This document shows positions 8,937 to 17,882 of a DNA stretch of 64,000 nt, in pieces. Under the pieces are notes generated by a model. That model saw only the letters and a program-made list of their open reading frames with translations, was not told the origin of the DNA and ran no database searches. The first letter of the stretch is position 1. Every line of letters starts with the position of its first letter. The DNA lies in NCBI GenBank assembly GCA_009781175.1, contig WQYQ01000003.1:124001-188000 (forward strand). The letters are read 5' to 3'. The position numbers and the translations under genes were made by a program. This DNA comes from Betaproteobacteria bacterium. Lineage in GTDB: Bacteria > Pseudomonadota > Gammaproteobacteria > Burkholderiales > Rhodocyclaceae.

Positions 8937-9721
8937 TCGCCAACAAAACACTTGCGCGTATGGGGCTTGGCCCGGTTTGGCGGCTACGCGGCGCCGATGC
9001 GGCGGAAGCGACCCCGGAAGTTATGCAAAACGTGCGGTCGGAGGTGGCAGAGGTCGCGAACACGGAACCAAAGCGGGTGGAGGCGCCGCGCATCGAGTTT
9101 GACGTGCAGCCCGCGCCGCTCCAGGTTCCGCCGATGCCGCCGGACGAGGGTGTGCAGGCGCCCGCATGGAGCTGGGACGAGCTTGCCGAAACGGTACGCG
9201 ATTGCCGCAAGTGCCGCCTGTGCGAGCGGCGCAAGCAGGCGGTGCTCGGCGTCGGCGATCGCGAGGCGGACTGGATGTTCGTTGGCGAAGGCCCTGGCGC
9301 GGAAGAGGATGAGCGCGGCGAACCCTTCGTCGGTCAGGCCGGGCGTTTGCTTGATGCCATGCTGGCCGCGCTGGGGCTCAAGCGCGGTAACAACGTGTAT
9401 ATCGCGAATACCGTCAAATGCCGCCCGCCGAACAACAGGACGCCGGAAGCCGAGGAGATGGCCGCCTGTTTTCCCTATCTGCTGCGCCAAATCGCACTGG
9501 TCCAGCCAAAGCTTATTGTTGCCCTGGGCCGGCCGGCCGCACAGGCGCTTCTCGATCAGGAAGTCCGGATTGGCGCCGCGCGCGGGCGCCTGTTCCGCTT
9601 TGGAGAGCTTCCCGTGGTGGTCACTTATCACCCGGCCTATCTATTGCGCAATCCCGCCGACAAGAGCAAAGCCTGGGAGGATTTGTGCTTTGCGCGGCGC
9701 ACGATTCGGCAACAGAGCTGA
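8933..9721 (+). CDS. Family 4 uracil-DNA glycosylase (iron-sulfur type)
   Basis: A 262-residue protein whose C-terminal 180 residues form a family 4 UDG, which removes uracil from DNA. Four cysteine ligands for a [4Fe-4S] cluster are visible: C91 and C94 (CRKC), C163 (VKC) and C179. Motif 1 is GEGPGAEED (118-126) and motif 2 HPAYLLR (233-239). The first 80 residues are a Pro/Glu-rich extension of low complexity, absent from the short thermophile enzymes but common in Betaproteobacteria. It overlaps rimI by four bases. Confidence 0.9.
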   Translation: MIANKTLARMGLGPVWRLRGADAAEATPEVMQNVRSEVAEVANTEPKRVEAPRIEFDVQPAPLQVPPMPPDEGVQAPAWSWDELAETVRDCRKCRLCERRKQAVLGVGDREADWMFVGEGPGAEEDERGEPFVGQAGRLLDAMLAALGLKRGNNVYIANTVKCRPPNNRTPEAEEMAACFPYLLRQIALVQPKLIVALGRPAAQALLDQEVRIGAARGRLFRFGELPVVVTYHPAYLLRNPADKSKAWEDLCFARRTIRQQS

Positions 9722-9722
9722 T

Positions 9723-10973
9723 TTAGTGCTTTAGATCTTCCAACTGGCTGACCGAATCAAATTCGCGTTGATTGGCGTGATGGCGGAGGTGCACGAAATA
9801 CATCGCGCCCGCGACGAAACAGCCGAATAGCACGATGACGGTGTGAATCGAGAGGTCATTCTCGATCAACAGTGCGTACAGGCCGGTCATGATCAGGATC
9901 GATAGATTCTCGTTGAAATTCTGCACCGCGATCGAATGGCCGGCGCCCATCAGAATATGGCCGCGGTGTTGCAGGAGCGCATTCATCGGCACGACGAAGA
10001 AACCCGCCAGTGCGCCGACGACGACCATCAGGAGCAGCGCGAGTTTGAGGTCGTAAATGAAAATCATCAGATTTACGCCCAGCCCCATCGCAATGCCGAG
10101 CGGGATGACCGAAACCGAACGCCGCATCGAGATGAGTTTGGCCGCCATGATCGAGCCAAGCGCCACGCCGATCGCGACCACGCCCTGAAGCATCGATGCT
10201 TTCGAGAGTTCGAGATTCAGATTGGTTTCAGCCCATTTGATCACGATGAACTGCAAGGTCGCACCGGCGCCCCAGAAGAGCGTCGTGACGGCGAGAGAGA
10301 TTTGTCCCAGTTTGTCGCGCCAGAGCAATTTGACGCAATGCGTGAACTCATGCAACAGATAGATGGGATTGCTGCGCAAGGGCTTGTGATCGACGCCCGT
10401 ATCGGGAATTTTCAGATTGAGCGTCGAGGCAATCAAGTAGAGCAAGCCGACGATGGTGATCGCGACTTCTCCGCGCGAGTTAACGCCCGGAATCCCCCAG
10501 TCCAGCACATGTTCGACAACCTTGGGTTCAATCAGGACACCACCGATCAAGGTGCCGAAGACGATGGCGCCAACGGTCAAACCCTCGATCCATCCGTTTG
10601 CGGCGATCAGGAGCCGAGGCGGCAGCAGTTCGGTGAGAATGCCGTATTTGGCCGGCGAATACGCCGCGGCGCCAAGGCCGACGACCGCATAGGCCGCGAG
10701 CGGATGAATACCGAAAAACATCATGGCGCAGCCGATGATTTTGATCCCGTTGCTGATGAACATCACGCGCCATTTCGGCATCGAGTCGGCAAAGGCACCG
10801 ACGAACGCGGCGAGCGCGACATAGGAGACGGTGAAGAATAGCTTGAGCAGCGGCTCGATCGCGTCCGCGGCCTGCATATCACGCAAAATGGCAATGGCGG
10901 CGATCAGCAGGGCGCTGTCGGCAAGCGCGGAAAAAAACTGCGCCGCCATGATGATGTAAAAGCCTGAGGTCAT
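9723..10973 (-). CDS. lplT: Lysophospholipid transporter LplT (MFS)
   Basis: A 416-residue major facilitator with about 12 hydrophobic helices. The opening TSGFYIIMAAQFFSALADSALLIAA matches LplT, which flips lysophospholipids inward for re-acylation. The usual partner aas is not in the window. The start at 10973 follows family alignment; a TTG at 10997 would add eight residues but lacks a clear ribosome site. The gene converges with the UDG gene, with the two stop codons one base apart, so no terminator fits between them. Confidence 0.85.
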   Translation of the reverse strand: MTSGFYIIMAAQFFSALADSALLIAAIAILRDMQAADAIEPLLKLFFTVSYVALAAFVGAFADSMPKWRVMFISNGIKIIGCAMMFFGIHPLAAYAVVGLGAAAYSPAKYGILTELLPPRLLIAANGWIEGLTVGAIVFGTLIGGVLIEPKVVEHVLDWGIPGVNSRGEVAITIVGLLYLIASTLNLKIPDTGVDHKPLRSNPIYLLHEFTHCVKLLWRDKLGQISLAVTTLFWGAGATLQFIVIKWAETNLNLELSKASMLQGVVAIGVALGSIMAAKLISMRRSVSVIPLGIAMGLGVNLMIFIYDLKLALLLMVVVGALAGFFVVPMNALLQHRGHILMGAGHSIAVQNFNENLSILIMTGLYALLIENDLSIHTVIVLFGCFVAGAMYFVHLRHHANQREFDSVSQLEDLKH

Positions 10974-11129
10974 CCAGAATGCTTCAAAAGGCCCCAAAGG
11001 GAGCAGTGTTTATATCATGAAGCGAGGCCCAAATTAGTTTCTTCAGTGGCGGGACCCTGTCTTTTATGATGGAATCTTGCGCCGTACCAATCCCCGCAAA
11101 GCGGTCGCTATTGTTTTCGGAGTTCATTC

Positions 11130-12056
11130 ATGGCAAGCATGGCCGATCGTCGATTGCAGGTTTTTCTTGCCGTTGCGAAACATCGATCTTTCACGCGGGC
11201 CGCCGAAGCGCTTTATATGACACAACCGGCGGTCACCTTTCAAATCAAACAGTTGGAAGAGCACTTCAACACCCGCCTGCTCGACCGCGGCTATGGCAAG
11301 GTGGCGCTGACCCCGGCCGGCATCATCGTGTTCGAGTACGCGGAGCGCATCCTCGGCATGAGCGCCGAAATGGAAGACGAAATCGCCGGTTTGACGCAGG
11401 AGCCCAATGGCCTCGTGTCGATTGGTCTTTCCCCGACGATTGCGTCTTACTGGCTGCCGTCCCTGCTCGATGCCTTCAAGCGCCAATATCCCAAGGTTAT
11501 GCCGCGCGTTTTCCAGGGGAATTCGGAGTGGGTCGAGCGCCGCGTGGCCGAAAAGGAGCTTGACGTTGGCCTGCTTGAATCCGTGCCGACGAATCCCTTG
11601 CTCGAATGCCGCGAACTTGCGCGCGACGAACTGCTCGCCATCGTTCCGCCGGGCCATCCTTTGAGCCAGCATGCCCGGTTGTGCGCGGAACATATCGGAG
11701 ATTTCCCTTTTATCAATCGGGACCCAGGGGCTGCGATCAGCGAAGCGGCCGAGGCGTTTTTCCGTGCCAGCGGCCTGGCGCCCGAAAATCTCAATATCGC
11801 GGCGGAGCTTGGCAGTCTCACCACGATCAAGCATCTCGTCCTACAGGGGCACGGCGTTTCGATCGCCGCACGGATTTCGATTCAGCGCGATATTCGGGAA
11901 GGGACGCTGATTGGTGTGCCCTTCGATCCGCCGATCTTCGAAACGATCAGTGTCGTGCTGCACAAAGACAAATTCGTCCCGCGCGTGGTGAGTATTTTTG
12001 CGGATTTCGCGACCGAGCATATTCGCGCCATAGCTGAGGCTCAGCAGCATGCCTAG
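11130..12056 (+). CDS. LysR-family transcriptional regulator
   Basis: A 308-residue LysR-type regulator: N-terminal winged helix-turn-helix (about 8-65, FLAVAKHRSFTRAAEAL then QPAVTFQIKQLEEHF) and a substrate-binding effector domain (about 95-300, beginning GLVSIGLSPTIASYWLP). The effector is unknown; the domain resembles the CysL/YeiE group. It overlaps alr by eight bases, so it may be co-transcribed with alr. It is divergent from lplT, and the 156-base gap is a likely site for auto-control. Confidence 0.88.
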   Translation: MASMADRRLQVFLAVAKHRSFTRAAEALYMTQPAVTFQIKQLEEHFNTRLLDRGYGKVALTPAGIIVFEYAERILGMSAEMEDEIAGLTQEPNGLVSIGLSPTIASYWLPSLLDAFKRQYPKVMPRVFQGNSEWVERRVAEKELDVGLLESVPTNPLLECRELARDELLAIVPPGHPLSQHARLCAEHIGDFPFINRDPGAAISEAAEAFFRASGLAPENLNIAAELGSLTTIKHLVLQGHGVSIAARISIQRDIREGTLIGVPFDPPIFETISVVLHKDKFVPRVVSIFADFATEHIRAIAEAQQHA

Positions 12057-13125
12057 ACCGATCCGGGCCACCATCGACCTCGCGGCGTTCCGGCATAACT
12101 ATGCGCTGGCGAAACGCCACGCGGGCCAGGCGCGCGCCTGGGCGGTCATCAAGGCAAACGCGTATGGGCACGGCCTGTTGCAATGCGCTGAAGCGATCCG
12201 TGACATCGCCGACGGTTACGCCATGCTCGATCTTGCCGATGCGGCGCTGCTGCGCAAGGCGGGGCTGACGCAGCCGATCTTACTGCTCGAAGGCGCGTTC
12301 GAGGCGGCCGATGTATCCGAGGCGGCGCGCTTGAATCTTGGGCTGGCCGTGCATCAGCCGGAACAGATCCGGATGCTGGAGCTTGCCCGCCCGCCCGCGC
12401 CGCTCGATCTGTTTCTCAAATTGAATACCGGCATGAATCGCCTCGGATTTCGCCCCGCCGAGGCGCGGCACTTGGTTGAACGGCTCCGCAACACCGGCGC
12501 CGCGCGCAGCATTACTTTGATGACGCATTTCGCGTGCGCCGACGAAGAAGCCGGCATTGCCGACGCCTTGGCGCGTTTTGATTCCGGGGCGGCGGGGTTG
12601 GCGCTCCCGCACTGCGTGGCGAATTCGGCGGCGCTGCTGCGTTTCCCCGCCGCCGCGCGGGAATCGGTGCGCCCAGGCATCATGCTTTACGGCGCTTCGC
12701 CGATGCCTGCAATGATGTCGGCCGAGGTGCTCGATCTGCGCCCGGTCATGCAGCTCGAAAGCCGCATCATCGGCGTGCAAGAGCTGGCGCTCGGCGCGGC
12801 GGTCGGCTATGGCGCGCGCTTTGTCGCACAACAGCCGATGCGCATTGGCGTGGTCGCCTGCGGCTACGCCGACGGCTACCCGCGCCATGCGCCGACGGGG
12901 ACACCGATCTTGATCGACGGCGTGCGCACGCGGACGCTCGGCAGGGTGTCGATGGATATGCTCGCCTGCGATTTGACTGGGCTGCCGCAGGCGAACGTGG
13001 GTTCGCAGGCGGTGCTGTGGGGCAAAGGCTTGCCCGCCGACGAAGTGGCGGCGGCCGCGGAAACGATCAGCTACGAATTGTTTTGCGCATTGGCCGGACG
13101 CGTTCCGGTTGCATGGTCTTTCTGA
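12049..13125 (+). CDS. alr: Alanine racemase
   Basis: A 358-residue PLP enzyme that interconverts L- and D-alanine for peptidoglycan. The PLP lysine is K35 in AVIKANAYGHG, and the opposite-face catalytic tyrosine is Y254 in AVGYGARF. Length and both motifs are normal. The ATG at 12049 lies inside the last codons of the LysR gene, and radA follows after 12 bases, so LysR-alr-radA probably form one transcript. Confidence 0.95.
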   Translation: MPRPIRATIDLAAFRHNYALAKRHAGQARAWAVIKANAYGHGLLQCAEAIRDIADGYAMLDLADAALLRKAGLTQPILLLEGAFEAADVSEAARLNLGLAVHQPEQIRMLELARPPAPLDLFLKLNTGMNRLGFRPAEARHLVERLRNTGAARSITLMTHFACADEEAGIADALARFDSGAAGLALPHCVANSAALLRFPAAARESVRPGIMLYGASPMPAMMSAEVLDLRPVMQLESRIIGVQELALGAAVGYGARFVAQQPMRIGVVACGYADGYPRHAPTGTPILIDGVRTRTLGRVSMDMLACDLTGLPQANVGSQAVLWGKGLPADEVAAAAETISYELFCALAGRVPVAWSF

Positions 13126-13137
13126 TCCGGGTCCCAC

Positions 13138-14511
13138 GTGGCGAAAACCAAGACGATTTATCAATGTTCCGAATGCGGCGGCACCTCTCCGCGCTGGCAG
13201 GGGCAATGTCCCGCATGCGGACAATGGAATACGCTCGTCGAAACAGTCGCCGCGCCAAGCCTGCCCGCCTCCGGCCGTTTCGCGGCCTTGGCCGGCGAGA
13301 CCGGCAAATTGCAGCGGCTGGCGGCGATCGCGCCTTCCGAACATGTGCGCATGCGCACCGGCATCGAAGAGTTCGACCGCGTGCTTGGCGGCGGGCTGGT
13401 GTCGGGCGGCGTCGTGTTGATCGGCGGCGATCCGGGCATCGGCAAATCGACGCTGCTGCTGCAGGCGCTGGTGGGCATGGCGTCGCGCAGCCGGGCGATT
13501 TACGTCAGCGGCGAAGAATCCGGCGAGCAGGTCGCCCTGCGCGCGCAGCGCTTGCAGCTCGATTGCGGCGACTTGGAACTGCTGCCGGAAATCAATCTCG
13601 AACGGATTCTCGACGCCCTGCGCACGCATAAACCCGGCCTGGCGGTCATCGATTCGATCCAGACGGTGTTTTCCGAGGCGCTCAACTCGGCGCCCGGCTC
13701 GGTCGCCCAGGTGCGCGAATGCGCCGCGCAACTGACGCGTTTCGCCAAGCAGAACGGCTGCGCCCTGGTGATGGTCGGGCATGTTACGAAGGATGGCAGC
13801 CTCGCCGGGCCGCGCGTGCTCGAACACATCGTCGATACCGTGTTGTATTTCGAAGGCGACACGCAGTCGAGCTTCCGCTTGATCCGCGCGTTCAAGAACC
13901 GTTTCGGCGCGGTCAACGAATTGGGCGTGTTCGCGATGACCGAGCGCGGGCTGCGCGGGGTCTCGAATCCGTCGGCGATCTTCCTCTCGCAGCACGCTCA
14001 GGATGTGCCCGGCGCCTGCGTGCTCGTCACCCAGGAGGGAACGCGGCCGCTGCTCGTCGAAGTGCAGGCGCTCGTCGATCCGGCGCATGCGCCGAGTCCG
14101 CGCCGGCTTTCGGTCGGTCTGGAGCAGAACCGTCTGGCGATGTTGTTGGCCGTTTTGCATCGGCATGCGGGTTTGGTCTGCGCGGATCAGGATGTGTTCG
14201 TCAACGCCGTCGGCGGCGTCAGAATCAGCGAGCCGGCGGCCGATCTGGCGGTTTGCCTGGCGATTGTCTCGTCCTTGCGCAACAAAGCGCTGCGGCGCGA
14301 TGTCGTGGTGTTCGGCGAAGTGGGCCTGGCGGGAGAGATCCGGCCTGCGCCGCGCGGGCAGGAGCGTTTGAAGGAGGCGGCCAAGCTCGGCTTCAAAATC
14401 GCGCTCGTGCCGAAGGCCAATCTGCCCAAGCAAGCGATCCCGGGCCTGGAAACAATCGGTATCGACCGCATCGAGCAAGCGCTTGGCAAGGCGCGCGAGC
14501 TGGAGGCGTAA
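13138..14511 (+). CDS. radA: DNA repair protein RadA
   Basis: A 457-residue RecA-related ATPase that helps branch migration during recombination. In order: a C4 zinc finger (C10, C13, C24, C27), Walker A GGDPGIGKST (96-105), the RadA-specific KNRFG motif (253-257) and a C-terminal Lon-protease-like domain (about 290-457). The start is GTG at 13138, fixed by the zinc-finger spacing, and lies 12 bases after alr. Confidence 0.95.
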   Translation: MAKTKTIYQCSECGGTSPRWQGQCPACGQWNTLVETVAAPSLPASGRFAALAGETGKLQRLAAIAPSEHVRMRTGIEEFDRVLGGGLVSGGVVLIGGDPGIGKSTLLLQALVGMASRSRAIYVSGEESGEQVALRAQRLQLDCGDLELLPEINLERILDALRTHKPGLAVIDSIQTVFSEALNSAPGSVAQVRECAAQLTRFAKQNGCALVMVGHVTKDGSLAGPRVLEHIVDTVLYFEGDTQSSFRLIRAFKNRFGAVNELGVFAMTERGLRGVSNPSAIFLSQHAQDVPGACVLVTQEGTRPLLVEVQALVDPAHAPSPRRLSVGLEQNRLAMLLAVLHRHAGLVCADQDVFVNAVGGVRISEPAADLAVCLAIVSSLRNKALRRDVVVFGEVGLAGEIRPAPRGQERLKEAAKLGFKIALVPKANLPKQAIPGLETIGIDRIEQALGKARELEA

Positions 14512-14737
14512 TTCCATTTCTCTATCAATCGATTACTTTGTCGGCTGTGCTTGCCGTGCTCCTGCACTGTCTGCGCTTCGCCTTCGCGTACTCGATCGAT
14601 ATAGGAACGGAATAAAGGGGCGCAGGCGGGGCGATTTGATCTGTCCGGTGCCCCGGCTGTCGCGGCGCCCGTAAAATATTTTGTTTCCCTCCCGCCTGGG
14701 AGCGGACGGGTTTTTAGAAAAAAGAAGGAGATCCGCG
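14512..14737. other. Intergenic region before tpiA
   Basis: A 226-base gap after radA. It carries Pro/Gly-rich hairpin-like sequence near 14650-14675 and an imperfect CCCG/CGGG stem at 14691-14710 followed by TTTTT. That could be a terminator for radA or a leader structure for tpiA. No open frame with coding character is seen. Confidence 0.35.
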
Positions 14738-15511
14738 ATGCGCAAGACCTATGTAATGGGCAACTGGAAAATGAACGGCTCACGTGCGGCCAATGCGACT
14801 TTGCTGAGCGGACTGAAAGCCGGCGTGCCGGCGCTGCGGGCGGGCGTGGAAATCGCGGTCTGCCCGCCGTTCGTTTATCTCGAAGCGACCGCCGCGGCTC
14901 TGGCGGGCTCGCCGATCGGCGTCGGCGCTCAGGACGTTTCCGAGTACGACAAGGGTGCCTACACCGGCGAGGTGTCGGTTGCAATGCTCAAGGACGTTGG
15001 CGCGACTTACGCGATCATCGGCCACTCCGAGCGCCGTTCGCTGTACGGCGAGACCGATGCCTGGGTCACGCAGAAAACCGTCGCGGCGCTGGCGGGCGGA
15101 ATGCTGCCGGTGGTGTGTATCGGCGAGCTGGAGTCCGAGCGCGAAGGCGGTTTGACCGAGAAAGTGCTGGCACGGCAGCTTGACGCCGTGCTGGCCGCGA
15201 TTCCGAACCCCGTTCCGGGCGGCATCGTGATCGCCTACGAACCGGTTTGGGCGATCGGCACGGGCAAGACCGCGACGCCTGAAATGGCGCAGGAAACGCA
15301 TGCCTTCATCCGCAACCATCTGAAAAAGGGCGGCGAGGCGTTTGCGGCGCAGACGGCGGTCCTCTACGGCGGCAGCGTCAAGGCGAGCAACGCAGAGGGT
15401 TTGTTCTCGATGCCGGATATCGATGGCGGCCTGGTCGGCGGCGCTTCCCTGACGGCTGATGAATTCGTCGGAATTTATAATGGGGCCGTCGCTGCGTTTG
15501 GCCGCCGCTGA
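14738..15511 (+). CDS. tpiA: Triosephosphate isomerase
   Basis: A 257-residue TIM-barrel enzyme interconverting dihydroxyacetone phosphate and glyceraldehyde-3-phosphate. Active-site residues are K11 (GNWKMN), H96 (IIGHSERR) and E168 (AYEPVWAIG); the phosphate-binding YGGSV is near 212. A strong AGAAGGAG lies nine bases before the ATG. In many Betaproteobacteria tpiA is followed by secG and nuo genes; here a terminator and a convergent MarR gene follow. Confidence 0.96.
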   Translation: MRKTYVMGNWKMNGSRAANATLLSGLKAGVPALRAGVEIAVCPPFVYLEATAAALAGSPIGVGAQDVSEYDKGAYTGEVSVAMLKDVGATYAIIGHSERRSLYGETDAWVTQKTVAALAGGMLPVVCIGELESEREGGLTEKVLARQLDAVLAAIPNPVPGGIVIAYEPVWAIGTGKTATPEMAQETHAFIRNHLKKGGEAFAAQTAVLYGGSVKASNAEGLFSMPDIDGGLVGGASLTADEFVGIYNGAVAAFGRR

Positions 15512-15524
15512 GTTTTGCGCAAAC

Positions 15525-15562
15525 AAAAAAGGCGCTGCTGATTGCAGCGCCTTTTTCTTTTC
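15525..15562. terminator. Bidirectional intrinsic terminator between tpiA and marR
   Basis: An eight-base stem GGCGCTGC (15531-15538) with GCAGCGCC (15544-15551), flanked by AAAAAA on the left and TTTTTCTTTT on the right, so it can stop transcription from both convergent genes. Confidence 0.85.
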
Positions 15563-15577
15563 GTGCTGCGAGAAAAT

Positions 15578-16057
15578 TCAGTTGCCGTCGGAAAGGCGCT
15601 CGGCATTGCGCAGCATGCGGTTCAACAAGCTGCGCAGCGTATTGACCTCATCGGCCGTGAAACCTTCGAAGTGGGCGTTGAGCACGCGCGCCGCGTACTC
15701 GGGCAGGCGCGCATGGATATCCTGGCCTTGCTCGGTCAAGTACAAATAGGCAGCGCGCCGGTCGTGATCGCTGCGGGCGCGGCGGATCAAGCCTTTTTCT
15801 TCGAGGCGATCGAGCATCCGGGTCATCGATCCGGTGTCGTAATGGACGCGCCGGCACAAGGTCGCCGCCGTGCAGCCGGGCGTGTCGGCAACCTGCACCA
15901 AGACAGCCCATTGCGCGCTGGTGATGCCGAGGCTGGTCAGTTCGCGGTCCATGACGGCCATCATGCGGGCGCGCACGGCATTGATTAAAAACCCGAAACT
16001 CTCTTCGATACGATAGTTTTCGGCGGAGAACAGCGGTGGGGTTGCGATCTGATTCAT
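15578..16057 (-). CDS. MarR-family transcriptional regulator
   Basis: A 159-residue winged-helix repressor. The family pattern is clear: GITSAQWAVLVQVADTPGCT, then HYDTGSMTRMLDRLEEKGLI (recognition helix) and RRARSDHDRRAAYLYLTEQG (wing). Such proteins often repress efflux or stress genes and respond to phenolic ligands. An RND- or ABC-type pump gene is not adjacent; the nearest exporter in the window starts at 42.7 kb. Its target is unknown. Confidence 0.88.
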   Translation of the reverse strand: MNQIATPPLFSAENYRIEESFGFLINAVRARMMAVMDRELTSLGITSAQWAVLVQVADTPGCTAATLCRRVHYDTGSMTRMLDRLEEKGLIRRARSDHDRRAAYLYLTEQGQDIHARLPEYAARVLNAHFEGFTADEVNTLRSLLNRMLRNAERLSDGN

Positions 16058-16287
16058 GGTTGGGGGTCCTCTCTCTTATCGTCCGTTTTTATTGCTTGAT
16101 GGCTTCAGCGAACGGTGCAGCGGAGACTGCGGTTGCTGAACTTTATCGGTCCTGCCTTTGGATCGTAGTCTGGCCGGGCCGTAATATCGAGTCCTGTTAA
16201 TGCGTATGACAGCTTTGTTTGCACCGTGGAGCTCGGCATCGGTAGATGACGATGACGGAGACAAGAGAGTGGCCGATCGCTGAAGCC

Positions 16288-17640
16288 TTAATGATGCCGC
16301 TTGGGTTTGTGATATGGCTGCGTTGCATGAGCCGCTTTCCTGCCACTCTTTCCCCAGCTATGCGGCGCGGCGTTCAGACGCACGCGCGCGGTGGGGATGG
16401 CCGCGTTGGCAAGCCGTGGCGCCAAGACAGGTGCCGCTTCGGCGAGTGCGACGCTTTCCTCTGCGGGAACGAGCAAAGTGTAGCCGGGCGCAAGTTGCCG
16501 GCGTGGCGGCAAGCCATTGACTTCGCGTAGCTTGGCCGGGCTGATGCCGAAACGCGCGGCGATCTGTTCGACGCGTTCGGTTTGGGTGAGCGTGTAAGTC
16601 CGCCAATTCAGCAGCGGTTGATCTTTTCCTTCCAGATTGGCCAGGAAGGTCGGGACTTTGTCTGTGGGCAGCACGAGCTTGCGCCGTTCTCCCCCTTGAC
16701 CAGGGATAACCGGGCGGTTGAACGAGGGATTCAGTTCGAGAAACTCTTTGACAGGCATTTCCGCCAGGCGCGCCGCGGCAGCGAGATCCATGCTTGTCGA
16801 GGCGTCGACCGTAGCGAAATACGGCGCATTCGGAATATCGGGCAGCGTGATGCCGAACAGCCGCGGATTGGCAATGATGTTCTTCAGGGCTTGTAATTTG
16901 GGCACGTAATAGCGTGTTTCGGTGGGCATCGTCAGGCTGGAGAAATCGGTCGGTAGGCCGGCCGCCTTGTTTTTGTTGACCGCCCGCAGCACCGCGTTTT
17001 CGCCCCAGTTGTACGAAGCCAGGGCAAGCTGCCAATCGCCGTGCATTTCGTAGAGCGCTTGCAGGTAGGTTAATGCCGCGTCGGTCGAGGCCAGAATGTC
17101 GCGCCGCTCATCGACCCACCAGTTTTGCTGTAGGTTGAAATCGCGCCCCGTCGAGGGAATGAATTGCCACAGCCCGGACGCTTTCGCGGGGGAATAGGCC
17201 ATCGGGTTGTAGGCGCTTTCCACGAGCGGAAGCAGCGCCAGTTCGGTCGGCATGCCGCGTTTCTCAAGCTCCTCGACGATGTGATAGAGGTATTTCCGGC
17301 CGCGCTCGAGCATGACCTTCAGCGCCCCGGGGCGGCTCAGGTACCACACCTGGCGGTCGGTGACGAGATCCGAATTCAGATTCGGCATCGCGAAACCCTG
17401 GCGCATCCGCTCCCACAGATCGCGCGGCTCGCTCGTCAGATCGAGTGTGGAAATCGAGTTTATGTCCCGCGTGGACAAATCCAGGCGCGAGATGGCCGCG
17501 GCAGGCGGCGTATTCACAGAGGTGGACTCTGCGTCTCGCTGCTCCGGGCTTGAGTCATCCGCAGCTACGGCCGATACGCCAAAAATCAATACCATCGTCG
17601 CCGACAGCAGCAAAACAGTGCGACGCACAATAGACTTCAT
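16288..17640 (-). CDS. mltD: Membrane-bound lytic murein transglycosylase D
   Basis: A 450-residue protein with an N-terminal signal sequence (about 1-28), an SLT lysozyme-like domain and one C-terminal LysM repeat (YTLTQTERVEQIAARFGIS). The catalytic glutamate is E141 in LVESAYNP, followed by SGLWQFIPSTGRDF. It cleaves glycan strands in the periplasm. E. coli MltD has two LysM repeats; I see only one clear copy here. The start at 17640 is ATG; the longer frame needs a TTG at 17652. Confidence 0.9.
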   Translation of the reverse strand: MKSIVRRTVLLLSATMVLIFGVSAVAADDSSPEQRDAESTSVNTPPAAAISRLDLSTRDINSISTLDLTSEPRDLWERMRQGFAMPNLNSDLVTDRQVWYLSRPGALKVMLERGRKYLYHIVEELEKRGMPTELALLPLVESAYNPMAYSPAKASGLWQFIPSTGRDFNLQQNWWVDERRDILASTDAALTYLQALYEMHGDWQLALASYNWGENAVLRAVNKNKAAGLPTDFSSLTMPTETRYYVPKLQALKNIIANPRLFGITLPDIPNAPYFATVDASTSMDLAAAARLAEMPVKEFLELNPSFNRPVIPGQGGERRKLVLPTDKVPTFLANLEGKDQPLLNWRTYTLTQTERVEQIAARFGISPAKLREVNGLPPRRQLAPGYTLLVPAEESVALAEAAPVLAPRLANAAIPTARVRLNAAPHSWGKSGRKAAHATQPYHKPKRHH

Positions 17641-17768
17641 GGCGCTGCCCAAACCTGATAGATGTGCGATTTTATTCGCCCAAGGGTGTCAGGGTCAAAA
17701 AGCTACCTGATTCATGGCTTGTCGTACTCGCTAAAAACAGTTGTAATTTGGGAAACTTAACACTTTTT

Positions 17769-17857
17769 GACCACGAGTCGAGTGCAAGCTCCGCCATTCA
17801 CGGCGGGGTTAGCGAGACAAGCGTTACGGGCGCCGTAGGCGCCCCCGATTTGTGGCG
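17769..17857 (+). repeat. Repeat family copy A, left part
   Basis: Runs from GACCACGAGTCGAGTGCAAG through the CCGCC/GGCGG hairpin and the GGCGCC hairpin to GATTTGTGGCG. It lacks the right-end CCCC/GGGG hairpin and the GACTCAC end found in the complete copies at 58861 and 29362. It lies just before the GGDEF gene, whose frame stays open through it. Confidence 0.8.
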
Positions 17858-17882
17858 CTCACATAGGGCCCGCCGGATATCG

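Noticed and set aside
12280-14517. A 745-codon open frame opposite alr and radA
   Set aside because: Arg/Gln/Asp-rich shadow frame; alr and radA are clear on the other strand with intact motifs.
17664-17882. N-terminal extension of the GGDEF response regulator through repeat copy A
   Set aside because: The receiver domain starts right after the GTG at 17883; the extension is translated repeat and unrelated sequence without a ribosome site.
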